Shown piece after piece: positions 32,995 through 40,150 of a stretch of 40,150 nt of DNA. The stretch is from Gemmatimonadales bacterium UBA2960 (GTDB lineage Bacteria > Gemmatimonadota > Gemmatimonadetes > Longimicrobiales > Gaopeijiaceae). Each line of letters begins with the position of its first letter. Position 1 is the first letter of the stretch. The position numbers and the translations under genes are program-made. Below the pieces are notes generated by a model. It ran no database searches. It was not told where the DNA came from and saw only the letters and a list, made by a program, of their open reading frames with translations. The stretch covers positions 1 to 40,150 of the forward strand of contig DEBI01000031.1 of the NCBI GenBank assembly GCA_002348465.1, read 5' to 3'.

Positions 32995-33046
32995 TTCTGT
33001 ATACAAATGGGTCAAGACTGGAGTCTTGACCCATTTGTATACAGAA
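32995..33046. terminator. 52-bp perfect inverted repeat between convergent genes, likely bidirectional terminator
   Basis: A 25-base arm at 32995-33019 (beginning TTCTGTATAC, ending GTCAAGACT) is the exact reverse complement of 33022-33046, with only GG between. It begins seven bases after the hsp20 stop and ends 22 bases before the end of the minus-strand gene. It is much longer and less GC-rich than a normal terminator hairpin and lacks T-runs outside. Confidence 0.6.
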
Positions 33047-33068
33047 GCTCTCCCTGCTCGGAAGATTT

Positions 33069-33863
33069 CTACTGTAGAACCCCTAACAGTTCGTCGAGTA
33101 GTGAGCCGCTGTTGGCGCCGCGCACCGTTCCTGGTGCGATCTCTAAATCCGATCCGTCCGAACGAGTAAGAACGCCACCGGCTTCCTGAACGAGGATCAT
33201 GCCCGCTGCGAAGTCCCACGGCATTAGAATCTCCTCCCAAAAGGCGTCAAGAGACCCCTGCGCGAGGTAGCACAGATCGAGTGCGGCTGACCCCGCCCGG
33301 CGAACACCCGAAGCTGATCGAAGTACGCGATCAAGTTGGCCGAGGTATTCAGGCATGAGGTCGAGCATCTTGAATGGAAAACCAGTGCCCACCAAGGCTT
33401 CGATCATAGGGCGTTCAGTCGATACATGGATCCGTTTCCCACTCTTGAACGCACCTTTTCCTGCCGAAGCCCACCAACGCTCTCCTGTTGATCCCGAGAC
33501 GATCGCTCCTGCGACGGGCTGTCCGTCGATGGCGACTGCAACGCTAGCACAGTAGTGCGGATGCTCATGAAGGAAATTGGCTGTTCCGTCCAACGGATCG
33601 ACTATCCAGAGCGGGCGGCCGTCCCACCGCGCGAGTTGGTCGTCTAAGGCCTCGTCACTCTCCTCAGCAAGGATTGTGTGGTCCCGGTGATTTGCATGGA
33701 TTACTTCAAGGGCGGCCTCTTGAGCGTCTAGGTCTGTTTTTGAAACGTAGTCTGCGCGCGCTTTTACGGTTGCCCCAGCAAGCGTGATGCTACCCGCATC
33801 TCGGCGATGAATCCTAGCGGCGGCTTCGGCGGCCGCGCGCGCGGTTTGGAGTAAATGGTCCAC
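33069..33863 (-). CDS. Inositol-monophosphatase-family phosphatase
   Basis: 264 residues, Mg/Li-dependent phosphatase family. Metal ligands are visible: Glu in ILAEESDE, the block WIVDPLDGTANFLH (Asp-Pro-Leu-Asp-Gly-Thr) and MPWDFAAGMILVQEAGG with the third-site Asp. GTG start at 33863 with GGGG five bases upstream on the minus strand. Family members act on inositol phosphate, histidinol phosphate, fructose bisphosphate or 3'-phosphoadenosine phosphate. Nothing here distinguishes these, so no symbol is given. Convergent with hsp20 across the long inverted repeat and divergent from nth. Confidence 0.92.
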   Translation of the reverse strand: MDHLLQTARAAAEAAARIHRRDAGSITLAGATVKARADYVSKTDLDAQEAALEVIHANHRDHTILAEESDEALDDQLARWDGRPLWIVDPLDGTANFLHEHPHYCASVAVAIDGQPVAGAIVSGSTGERWWASAGKGAFKSGKRIHVSTERPMIEALVGTGFPFKMLDLMPEYLGQLDRVLRSASGVRRAGSAALDLCYLAQGSLDAFWEEILMPWDFAAGMILVQEAGGVLTRSDGSDLEIAPGTVRGANSGSLLDELLGVLQ

Positions 33864-34009
33864 AAGTCCCCGTTTCTGTTTGTGCTCGTTGTTATAAGGA
33901 CCGGCCTCGGTAAGATACTGACTGCACCTATAGTGCCTAGACGAGGCAATGGCCGTTTAATTAGAGTCTTAAGTCATTCAGTAACCGTGTATCCTCCAAT
34001 GACGACCCC

Positions 34010-34663
34010 GTGCTGAAAAGAGATAGAGTTAACTTTATCTTGAGTCGACTGCGGGAGCTCTACCCAGAACCTCCGGTTCCTCTTGACCATAGCGATCCCT
34101 ATACACTCTTAGTGGCGGTGCTCTTGAGTGCCCAGTGCACCGACGAAAGAGTCAATCAGGTTACCCCTAGGCTTTTTGAGCGAGCGAAAACTCCTAAGGC
34201 GATGATGGAGGTCGCAGTTGAAGAGATCCGTCAAATAATCCGACCATGTGGCTTGTCTCCGCAAAAATCGAAAGCAATAGCGGGACTGTCGCGGATCCTG
34301 ATCGAAGAGCATCGAGGCGAAGTCCCTGAAGATATAGAGGCCTTAGAGCGTCTTCCCGGTGTAGGACATAAGACTGCCAGCGTTGTGATGGCTCAGGCGT
34401 TCGGTATCCCTTCGTTCCCAGTAGATACTCACATCCATCGGCTTTCGCAGCGATGGGGTCTGACTTCGGGGAAGAATGTGGTGCAAACCGAGAGAGATCT
34501 GAAGCGACTGTTCCCTGAGGAATCATGGAATCGTCTACATCTCCAGATGATTTTCTATGGACGAGAATTCTGCACTGCTCGTGGTTGTGATGGGCGCGTT
34601 TGTGAGATTTGTCGCACATGCTATCCGGACCGGAAGCATCCGAAGCGCACTCGTAAGGCTTGA
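34010..34663 (+). CDS. nth: Endonuclease III (DNA glycosylase/AP lyase)
   Basis: Excises oxidised pyrimidines and nicks at the abasic site. Present are LLSAQCTDERVNQVTPRLF, the helix-hairpin-helix LPGVGHKTASVVMAQAF with the catalytic Lys in GHKTA, and FPVDTHIHRLSQRWGL with the catalytic Asp. The C-terminal iron-sulfur region has five cysteines (CTARGCDGRVCEICRTCY) at relative positions 1, 6, 11, 14, 17; the classic loop has four at 1, 8, 11, 17. So a [4Fe-4S] cluster is probably kept with shifted spacing. GTG 34010 is the start because the nearby ATG 33999 frame stops after five codons. 217 aa, normal length. First of a rightward group and divergent from the phosphatase. Confidence 0.95.
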   Translation: MLKRDRVNFILSRLRELYPEPPVPLDHSDPYTLLVAVLLSAQCTDERVNQVTPRLFERAKTPKAMMEVAVEEIRQIIRPCGLSPQKSKAIAGLSRILIEEHRGEVPEDIEALERLPGVGHKTASVVMAQAFGIPSFPVDTHIHRLSQRWGLTSGKNVVQTERDLKRLFPEESWNRLHLQMIFYGREFCTARGCDGRVCEICRTCYPDRKHPKRTRKA

Positions 34664-34793
34664 GAGAGAGGACCTGTATAGCCGGTTGCAGCACGCTAAC
34701 AGGTGCCACCTTGATCAGTGGCCACTAAATTAGGCTGTGACTCAATTTGGCTATCACAGATCCTCCAATGACTACCTTGGACCCAAGCGCGGA

Positions 34794-35789
34794 ATGAAGA
34801 AGCGCATCTTCAGTGGCATGCAGCCGTCAGGCGAGGCGCATCTCGGCAATTACCTTGGCGCTCTGCGCAGATGGGTTGAGATGCAGGATGAATTTGACTG
34901 TGTATGGTGCATCGTAGATCAGCATGCCATAACCGCTGGTGGGGATCCGAAAGAGATTGCGACTAATGTCTTGGACCTCGCGATTTCGTTTTTGGCGGTC
35001 GGATTGGATCCGGAAAAATCGATAATCTTCGTGCAATCGGATGTGCCAGAGCATACCGAGTTGGCTTGGCTTTTTAATGCGGTGACGCCGGTTGGTGACT
35101 TAGAGCGTATGACCCAGTTCAAGGACAAGTCACAGCGTTTTGAGTCCATTCCAGCAGGGGTCCTCAACTACCCCATTCTCCAAGCCGCTGACATTCTTCT
35201 CTATAAGGCAGACGGCGTACCTGTTGGTGAGGATCAAAAGCAACATTTGGAACTCACTCGTGATATCGCTAGGAAATTCAATACTGCTTACGGAGAAACC
35301 TTCCCGGAGACGGAGCCCCTGATTGCCGAACATGTTGGTCGTATTATGGGCTTGGACGGCAAGGCCAAGATGAGTAAGTCACTCGACAACACGATCCCGG
35401 TGTTGGCGGACCCAGAAGCCGTCTGGACAAAAGTTCGCACGGCCGTCACGGATCCTGAGAGGATCCGTCGCGATGATCCGGGGAGACCAGAGGTCTGCAA
35501 CGTGTACACCCTCCACAAGTTTTTTGCGACTGACCAAGCCAGAGAAGGCATTGAAGAGCAGTGTCGACAAGGTGCGGTTGGATGCGTGGACTGTAAGCGC
35601 TTGTTGTCCGACAGTATTGTGGATGCATTCGCTCCCTTCCGAGAAAAGGCAGCGGAACTGCATGCCAATCCTTCACGGGTTCTTGAGATCCTAGACGATG
35701 GAGCGGCGCGTGCGAGTGTGCTGGCTCAGCAGACGATGGTGGAGGTACGAGAACGAATGGGTCTCGACTGGCGTAATATGATCCAATGA
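34794..35789 (+). CDS. trpS: Tryptophanyl-tRNA synthetase
   Basis: Class Ic aminoacyl-tRNA synthetase charging tRNA(Trp). The Rossmann core begins KRIFSGMQPSGEAHLGNYLGALRRW with the HIGH-like HLGN (shown here as RIFSGMQPSG and EAHLGNYLGA). GDLERMTQFKDKS, GVLNYPILQAADILLYKA, VPVGEDQKQHLELTRDIA and the KMSKS motif (AKMSKSLDN) all match. I chose ATG 34794 because TrpRS proteins start a few residues before this block, giving 331 aa, the usual length. An in-frame GTG at 34737 would add 19 residues with no family similarity. Gap of 130 bases after nth with only a weak GCCAC/GTGGC hairpin (about 34703-34720). Followed by a 104-base gap. Confidence 0.97.
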   Translation: MKKRIFSGMQPSGEAHLGNYLGALRRWVEMQDEFDCVWCIVDQHAITAGGDPKEIATNVLDLAISFLAVGLDPEKSIIFVQSDVPEHTELAWLFNAVTPVGDLERMTQFKDKSQRFESIPAGVLNYPILQAADILLYKADGVPVGEDQKQHLELTRDIARKFNTAYGETFPETEPLIAEHVGRIMGLDGKAKMSKSLDNTIPVLADPEAVWTKVRTAVTDPERIRRDDPGRPEVCNVYTLHKFFATDQAREGIEEQCRQGAVGCVDCKRLLSDSIVDAFAPFREKAAELHANPSRVLEILDDGAARASVLAQQTMVEVRERMGLDWRNMIQ

Positions 35790-35893
35790 TCTCAGCCTCT
35801 AGAGAGGATCTGTAGTAGATCGGGGGACTCAGTGCGCTACTTTATTTTTAGTGAATCCGATCCGTATGAAGACAGGATGAGAGAACAACGATT

Positions 35894-36814
35894 ATGGCTG
35901 ACCGTAAGATCGATCTAAGAGGGGCTTTCCTGCCCGTAGTGACACCGTTCCAGTCTGAGACGGGCGATGTGGATACTGCCGCGTTTGAGGCGAACCTCGC
36001 TCGTTGGTTCGATCATCCGATATCTGGCATTCTGATCGCTGGTTCGACAGGTGAGTCCGTATTCCTCGATGAACGTGAGCGAGGGACTCTGATCGGAGCG
36101 GCTTCAGATGTCGCCCCCGAGGGAGCCAAGGTGATAGTGGGTACGGGCATGGAGTCGACGAGGCATACGATTCACATGACGAAACAAGCGGCGCAAGCCG
36201 GGGCCGATGCAGTGCTGGTGAGTCCGCCGGCTTACTTCAAGGGCGCAATGTCCGATGAGGCGCTAGCAGCGCACTTCGCGGCTATAGCCGAAGCTTCTCC
36301 TGTACCGGTGTTGATTTATCAGGTTCCGCTCCGGCTTAGCACCCTCGAATTCTCAACGGGTTTGATCGGCAAGTTGTCCGAGCACCCGAACATTGTCGGG
36401 ATCAAGGATTCTCGTGGGCAACTAGATCTCGCGCTTGAGTTAGTAAGTGCGACATCGAGTGATTTTCAGGTAATGGTGGGAAGCGGGGCTATTCTCGCTC
36501 CTGCGATGCAGGGGGGTTGCACCGGGGGTATTGTTGCAGTGGGACTCATGGCGCCAGCAGAGGCAGCAGATATTGCGTCCGCGTGCCTAGAGGGTCGCGA
36601 AGACTATGCCGCAGAACTCCAGGCAAGGATCGCTCCAGTGCACCAAAAGATTGTCGGTGGCATGGGTGTACCTGGGGTCAAGGCTGCGTTGGACATGTTG
36701 GGGTATAGTGGAGGTGCACCGAGGCCTCCTCTTCATTCTCCGAGCGATGACAGGATTGAGGTGATCCGGGGCATTCTTGACGAGGCCGATCTCCTAAGCC
36801 TAGCTAGTGTTTGA
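35894..36814 (+). CDS. dapA: DapA/N-acetylneuraminate-lyase superfamily aldolase
   Basis: 306 residues, TIM-barrel class I aldolase. Visible are GAFLPVVTPF, IAGSTGESVFLDERER, YQVPLRLST with the Tyr of the proton relay, and the Schiff-base Lys in IVGIKDSRG. The Arg of VPLRL aligns with the substrate-carboxylate Arg of dihydrodipicolinate synthase, which supports a lysine/diaminopimelate role. However, GSTGE instead of GTTGE and the EFSTGL block resemble 4-hydroxy-2-oxoglutarate aldolases and N-acetylneuraminate lyases. No other lysine gene is adjacent, so the DapA assignment is moderate. ATG 35894; upstream is AT-rich (about 35842-35851). It ends 17 bases before a promoter-like sequence for purA. 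Confidence 0.75.
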   Translation: MADRKIDLRGAFLPVVTPFQSETGDVDTAAFEANLARWFDHPISGILIAGSTGESVFLDERERGTLIGAASDVAPEGAKVIVGTGMESTRHTIHMTKQAAQAGADAVLVSPPAYFKGAMSDEALAAHFAAIAEASPVPVLIYQVPLRLSTLEFSTGLIGKLSEHPNIVGIKDSRGQLDLALELVSATSSDFQVMVGSGAILAPAMQGGCTGGIVAVGLMAPAEAADIASACLEGREDYAAELQARIAPVHQKIVGGMGVPGVKAALDMLGYSGGAPRPPLHSPSDDRIEVIRGILDEADLLSLASV

Positions 36815-36830
36815 GTAGGAGAGGATCTCG

Positions 36831-36859
36831 TTGACACTCTTTTGAGCGTCGGATAGCTT
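36831..36859 (+). promoter_or_regulatory. Probable purA promoter
   Basis: A perfect -35 TTGACA (36831-36836), a 17-base spacer and TAGCTT (36854-36859), which keeps the three most conserved -10 positions (TA...T). It starts 17 bases after the preceding stop. The predicted transcript would begin near 36866, before the terminator-like hairpin at 36882-36923, making that hairpin part of the purA leader. Confidence 0.55.
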
Positions 36860-36881
36860 TTTCCAAAGGATAAGTCAGTCT

Positions 36882-36923
36882 CGGGTCCGTCCCTCTGCGC
36901 GGGGACGGGCCCGTTTCTTTTTT
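36882..36923 (+). terminator. Rho-independent terminator in the apparent purA leader
   Basis: CGGGTCCGTCCC (36882-36893) pairs with GGGACGGGCCCG (36902-36913) with one T-G wobble, an eight-base loop, then TTTCTTTTTT (36914-36923). This is the best terminator in the window. Only 20 bases, holding the ribosome site AGGGG, separate it from the purA ATG. So either purA is read through it (attenuation) or transcription starts right inside it. Confidence 0.85.
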
Positions 36924-36943
36924 GTCGTTTTACAGGGGACATC

Positions 36944-38230
36944 ATGCCGGATCAGGGTTCCTGCACAGTCATCGTTGGATGCCAGTGGGGTGATGAAGGA
37001 AAGGGAAAGATCGTAGACGTGCTCGCTGAGCAGGTCGACATCGTAGCTCGCTACCAAGGTGGCGCAAACGCAGGCCACACTGTCCATGTTGGTGACGATC
37101 AATTCGTTCTTCATCAGATCCCTTCGGGGGTACTCCACGCCGGACGTCGTTGCTTGCTTGGGAACGGTGTGGTCCTTGATGTCCAGCAGTTTTTCGAGGA
37201 ATACGACGCACTCTTGGAACGTGGAATCGACATTGAGGGCCGAGTCGGCGTTAGCTACCGCGCTCAGCTTCTGATGCCCTATCACCGCTTTCTGGATAAG
37301 GCAGTAGAGCTAGCTGCGGATACCAAGATCGGAACGACTGGTCGGGGTATCGGCCCTGCATATGAGGATAAGGCTGGTCGGAGAGGGGTAAGGGTCGCGG
37401 ATCTTCTGAGTCCTGACCGTCTCAATAAGCGGATTAGTGCAGCCAAGACTCGTGTGGCGACACGCCTCGAAGAACTTGGCGCGGGCACCGCAGAGCTAAA
37501 CGAGGCTATGGAGCGAACTTTGGCTCTCAGTGAGCGGCTTCTGGCCATTGCGACTGACGTAGGACCTGAAATCAGTGGCGCACTTAGATCTGGACGAAAC
37601 GTTCTTTTAGAGGGGGCTCAGGGAACAGCACTCGATCTCGACCACGGGACGTATCCGTTTGTGACGTCTTCGAACACGACGGCAGGAAGTGCCGCAACCG
37701 GATCTGGTATTGGTCCGACGCAGATTACTGATGTCATAGGGATTGTTAAGGCTTATACGACCCGGGTAGGTGAGGGGCCATTGCCCAGTTCCATGGCCCC
37801 ACAAATGGACGAGCATGTGAGAATGTTGGGAGGAGAATTCGGGGCGACCACCGGTCGGCCCCGCCGCTGTGGCTGGTTTGATTCCGTACTCACCCGTTTC
37901 GCATCTCAGGTCAACGGATTGACAGGGATTGCTGTCACGAAGCTCGATGTGCTCGACACACTCGACGAGGTCAAGATTGCGACGGCTTACAAGACCGCGG
38001 ATGGACTCGCCCGCGAGTTCTTTCCAGCGGATACATGGTCGCTGGCTGAGGTGGAACCAATATATGAGACTATGCCGGGCTGGCGTGCGTCTACATGTGA
38101 TGTTCGACGGATTGAGGATCTGCCGAGGAACGCGAGAGCATACCTTGATCGCATAGAGGAGCTTACGAACGCGCCTGTCCGTTTCGTGTCTGTCGGGACT
38201 AAGCGGAGTCAGATCATCACCGTGGATTAG
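36944..38230 (+). CDS. purA: Adenylosuccinate synthetase
   Basis: Converts IMP, aspartate and GTP to adenylosuccinate, the first step committed to AMP. Motifs are VIVGCQWGDEGKGKIVDVLAE (P-loop-like GDEGKGK), YQGGANAGHTV, TKIGTTGRGIGPAYEDKAGR, VLLEGAQGTALDLDHGTYPFVTSS (here LLEGAQGTALDLDHGTYPF), and GVTTGRPRRCGWFD in the form GATTGRPRRCGWFD. 428 residues, normal length. ATG with AGGGG upstream. The short leader contains a strong terminator hairpin, which suggests control of read-through. Apparently a single-gene unit followed by ffh after 82 bases. Confidence 0.98.
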   Translation: MPDQGSCTVIVGCQWGDEGKGKIVDVLAEQVDIVARYQGGANAGHTVHVGDDQFVLHQIPSGVLHAGRRCLLGNGVVLDVQQFFEEYDALLERGIDIEGRVGVSYRAQLLMPYHRFLDKAVELAADTKIGTTGRGIGPAYEDKAGRRGVRVADLLSPDRLNKRISAAKTRVATRLEELGAGTAELNEAMERTLALSERLLAIATDVGPEISGALRSGRNVLLEGAQGTALDLDHGTYPFVTSSNTTAGSAATGSGIGPTQITDVIGIVKAYTTRVGEGPLPSSMAPQMDEHVRMLGGEFGATTGRPRRCGWFDSVLTRFASQVNGLTGIAVTKLDVLDTLDEVKIATAYKTADGLAREFFPADTWSLAEVEPIYETMPGWRASTCDVRRIEDLPRNARAYLDRIEELTNAPVRFVSVGTKRSQIITVD

Positions 38231-38312
38231 GACTTATTCCAGGGTTACCTCCTCGCAATTCGGGTAGATCGAGACCTGCTTCAAATCAGACTTCCAACGA
38301 CGGCAAGCAAGA

Positions 38313-39626
38313 ATGTTCGATGAACTCGGCGAAAAACTTGACGGGGCACTCAAGAAACTTCGTCAGCGCGGTGTCCTAACTGAACCTATGGTCAAAGACG
38401 GTCTCCGTGAGGTTCGTCGCGTGCTCCTTGAGGCCGACGTAAACTTCAAGGTGACAAGGGACTTCTTAGGCCGTGTGCAGAACCGCGCCTTAGGTGAGGA
38501 AACTCTCAGGGCCGTGTCTCCCGGCCAGCAGGTCGTGAAGATCGTCCACGACGAACTTGCCCAACTCTTCGGTGAAGCGAGACCAACCGTCGAAGAAACT
38601 CCGAGCGGGTTGAACGTAGTTCTGATCGTGGGACTTCAGGGTGCAGGAAAGACGACCACTGCTGCGAAGCTGGCGCGCCGATTTGCAAGAGATGGCAAAA
38701 GGCCGATGCTCGCAGCTTGTGATTTGCAAAGGCCCGCAGCGATTGAACAGCTGCAGACGTTGGGCGGGAAGATTGGTATCGAAGTCTTCAAAGGAGAGTT
38801 CGGTGGTGATCCTGTCGCTACCGCTCTAGCTGCGAGGAAGCATGCTGTTGCATCGAATTATTCGGTACTTGTTGTCGACACCGCCGGCAGATTGCAGATC
38901 GATAAGACTCTAATGGAAGAGCTGACCCGGATCCGTGAGGCTTTGGAGCCACATGAAATTCTTCTAGTCGCAGATGCGATGACCGGCCAAGAAGCGGTGA
39001 CAATAGCTCAAGGTTTTGAGGACGCTTTAGGCCTCACTGGTATAGTGATGAGCAAGATGGACGGTGACGCCCGGGGTGGCGCAGCTCTCTCGATGCGAAG
39101 TGTGACCGGGTGTCCGATAAAGTTCCTCGGGGTTGGAGAGGGCATAGATGACTTGGATCAAGCTGATCCAACCAGGCTGGCGGGGCGGATCCTCCAGATG
39201 GGTGACGTCGTCGGGTTAGTGGAGCGGGCTCAGGTTGCTGTCGATGAAGCACAGCAGGCTCAGCTCCAAAAACAGATGATATCCGGTCGATTCACTCTCG
39301 AAGATTTTTTGGCCGCTATGAGCCAGATTCAGAGGATGGGGCCGCTGGACCAGCTCATGAAGCTGATTCCGGGTGCAAAGCGGATAAAAATCCCCGCTGC
39401 CAATATGGATCCTAAACGGTTCAAGCATGTAGAGGCAATTATTCTGTCGATGACTCCGCAAGAACGGCAGGACCCGAAAATTCTGAATGGTTCAAGACGA
39501 GCAAGGATTGCTAAAGGGAGTGGTCGCTCTGTCGCGGAGGTGAACCGACTTCTAAAGCAGTTTAAGCAAATGCAGAAGCTAATGAAGCAGATGCGCGGAA
39601 TGATCGGCGGCAGTGGTCTAGGGTAG
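38313..39626 (+). CDS. ffh: Signal recognition particle protein Ffh
   Basis: GTPase that binds signal peptides and SRP RNA to deliver membrane proteins to FtsY. The N domain (MFDELGEKLDGALKKL) is followed by the G domain with GLQGAGKTTTAAKLA, LLVAAC-like MLAACDLQRPAAIEQL, VVDTAGRLQ and MSKMDGDARGGAALS. The methionine-rich M domain ends with KQMQKLMKQMRGM and the RNA-binding helix-turn-helix SRRARIAKGSGRSVAEVN. 437 aa is normal. ffh followed by rpsP is a conserved bacterial gene order and supports both calls. No SRP RNA gene was seen in the window. Confidence 0.98.
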   Translation: MFDELGEKLDGALKKLRQRGVLTEPMVKDGLREVRRVLLEADVNFKVTRDFLGRVQNRALGEETLRAVSPGQQVVKIVHDELAQLFGEARPTVEETPSGLNVVLIVGLQGAGKTTTAAKLARRFARDGKRPMLAACDLQRPAAIEQLQTLGGKIGIEVFKGEFGGDPVATALAARKHAVASNYSVLVVDTAGRLQIDKTLMEELTRIREALEPHEILLVADAMTGQEAVTIAQGFEDALGLTGIVMSKMDGDARGGAALSMRSVTGCPIKFLGVGEGIDDLDQADPTRLAGRILQMGDVVGLVERAQVAVDEAQQAQLQKQMISGRFTLEDFLAAMSQIQRMGPLDQLMKLIPGAKRIKIPAANMDPKRFKHVEAIILSMTPQERQDPKILNGSRRARIAKGSGRSVAEVNRLLKQFKQMQKLMKQMRGMIGGSGLG

Positions 39627-39666
39627 ATAGCTAACGGATGACGTTTGCTATTTGGCGCGACCTTCT

Positions 39667-39684
39667 GGCTCAGATCTCTGAGCC
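39667..39684. repeat. Short perfect hairpin between ffh and rpsP
   Basis: GGCTCAGA (39667-39674) and TCTGAGCC (39677-39684) are perfect inverted copies with TC between. No T-run follows, so terminator function is doubtful. The first T-rich run (TATTTTTTG) comes about 50 bases later. It lies in the 202-base gap after ffh, which otherwise shows only a small open frame I do not trust. Confidence 0.45.
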
Positions 39685-39828
39685 CCGAGAACAAGGTTGG
39701 CCCTCATCGCTGTACAGCGCATGGGCTCACGTCTATTTTTTGCGTCTGCCCTTTTTCCGGATTCCGCTTGGGTGGGTGCGTCGGATCATTGATGCGCGGA
39801 TGTCCGAAATACCAAAGAAATTAGAAGA

Positions 39829-40150
39829 ATGCCTGCACGTATTCGTCTCCGGCGCATGGGCCGGAAGAAGAAACCTCACTATCGTGTCGTCGTAGCCGAC
39901 AGTGCTTCACCTCGCGATGGTCGATTCGTTGAGACGCTTGGTTACTACAAACCGCTGTCGGACCCAGCGCGCCTGGTCATTGACCTAGAGCGTGTGGACC
40001 ATTGGCTCAGCGAAGGTGCCAGTCCGTCTGGAACCGTGAAATCTCTGATTGCGAAAGCCCGTCGCGGGGGTGATGCAATCGTCGCGGTTGGTGCCGAGGA
40101 TCCTGAGGAGGCGAAGGCAAAGCGTGCCGAAAAGATAACCGCTAGGCGTG
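39829..40150 (+). CDS. rpsP: 30S ribosomal protein S16 (3' end outside window)
   Basis: 107 codons are visible from ATG 39829 and no stop is reached. The start MPARIRLRRMGRKKKPHYRV (given as ARIRLRRMGRKKKPHYR) followed by VVADSASPRDGRFVETLGYY is the S16 signature. S16 is a 30S subunit assembly protein. Typical S16 is about 80-100 aa, so this one has an extended Ala/Lys/Glu-rich C-terminus (GAEDPEEAKAKRAEK), seen in several phyla. A weak ribosome site (AGAAG) lies immediately upstream. Usually followed by rimM, trmD and rplS. Confidence 0.96.
   Translation, partial: MPARIRLRRMGRKKKPHYRVVVADSASPRDGRFVETLGYYKPLSDPARLVIDLERVDHWLSEGASPSGTVKSLIAKARRGGDAIVAVGAEDPEEAKAKRAEKITARR

Noticed and set aside
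33999..34016. ATG 33999 as start of nth
   Set aside because: Its frame meets TGA after five codons; GTG 34010 opens the correct frame.
36882..36923. Terminator belonging only to the DapA-family gene
   Set aside because: Not excluded, but a perfect TTGACA promoter lies between that gene and the hairpin, and no room is left for a purA promoter after it, so a leader role was preferred.
39638..39895. Small open frame (85 codons) between ffh and rpsP
   Set aside because: It overlaps the certain rpsP start in another frame, has no good ribosome site and no recognisable domain.
1..40150. CRISPR array, tRNA, rRNA, SRP RNA or insertion sequence
   Set aside because: Gaps between genes are all under 300 bases and none shows spaced direct repeats, a cloverleaf with GGTTCGAATCC-type arm, or a transposase frame.

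Overview
The window is a gene-dense bacterial chromosome segment with no rRNA, tRNA, IS element, CRISPR array or phage gene that I could see. It suggests a free-living, diderm (Gram-negative-type) bacterium: there is a TamA-TamB outer-membrane pair, lipoprotein signal peptides, Lgt and PspA. It is moderately GC-rich and uses GTG/TTG starts and stop-start overlaps heavily. The mix (def-fmt-rsmB followed by a free-standing PASTA protein, YbbR, TamA/TamB, and secreted GH3 plus DUF1343 enzymes) looks like Gemmatimonadota or a related lineage. That placement is an impression from gene content, not a measurement.

Layout. 1-5006: end of def, then fmt, a thiamine block (tenI-like, thiS, thiG), rsmB and a PASTA-domain membrane protein, nearly all joined by stop-start overlaps. 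5059-9385: an anchored thioredoxin, YbbR protein, tsaD, lgt and a metallophosphoesterase. 9389-17152: tamA, tamB, htpX. 17305-21278: uvrA and pspA, each with a possible promoter in front. 21448-23396: D-amino-acid aminotransferase and a secreted asparaginase.

23448-32351 is the most interesting region: a cell-wall sugar salvage cluster. A NamZ-type exo-muramidase lipoprotein diverges from a rightward set: a NagZ-type GH3 lipoprotein; a second GH3 fused to a serine hydrolase of the AmiE/beta-lactamase fold; a sodium/solute symporter; and a BadF/BadG-family sugar kinase coupled to it. This resembles the Bacillus namZ-nagZ-amiE set. Here the last two enzymes are fused, and a symporter plus kinase stand where Bacillus uses a PTS transporter. 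The proposed flow is outside-in: the amidase strips peptides, NagZ and NamZ release GlcNAc and MurNAc, the symporter imports them and the kinase phosphorylates them. No MurNAc-6-phosphate etherase (MurQ) lies in the window.

32352-40150: an RNA-structure-rich leader and hsp20, a 52-bp perfect inverted repeat between convergent genes, an inositol-monophosphatase-family gene (minus strand), then nth, trpS, a DapA-family gene, purA (with a terminator-like hairpin inside its apparent leader), ffh and the start of rpsP.

No gene-free stretch exceeds 300 bases. Two genes (rsmB and the asparaginase) appear to start at CTG codons overlapping the previous stop as CTGA, matching the GTGA and ATGA overlaps elsewhere. 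Only five protein genes outside the coupled runs (uvrA, pspA, dat, hsp20, purA) have a leader or promoter I could describe.
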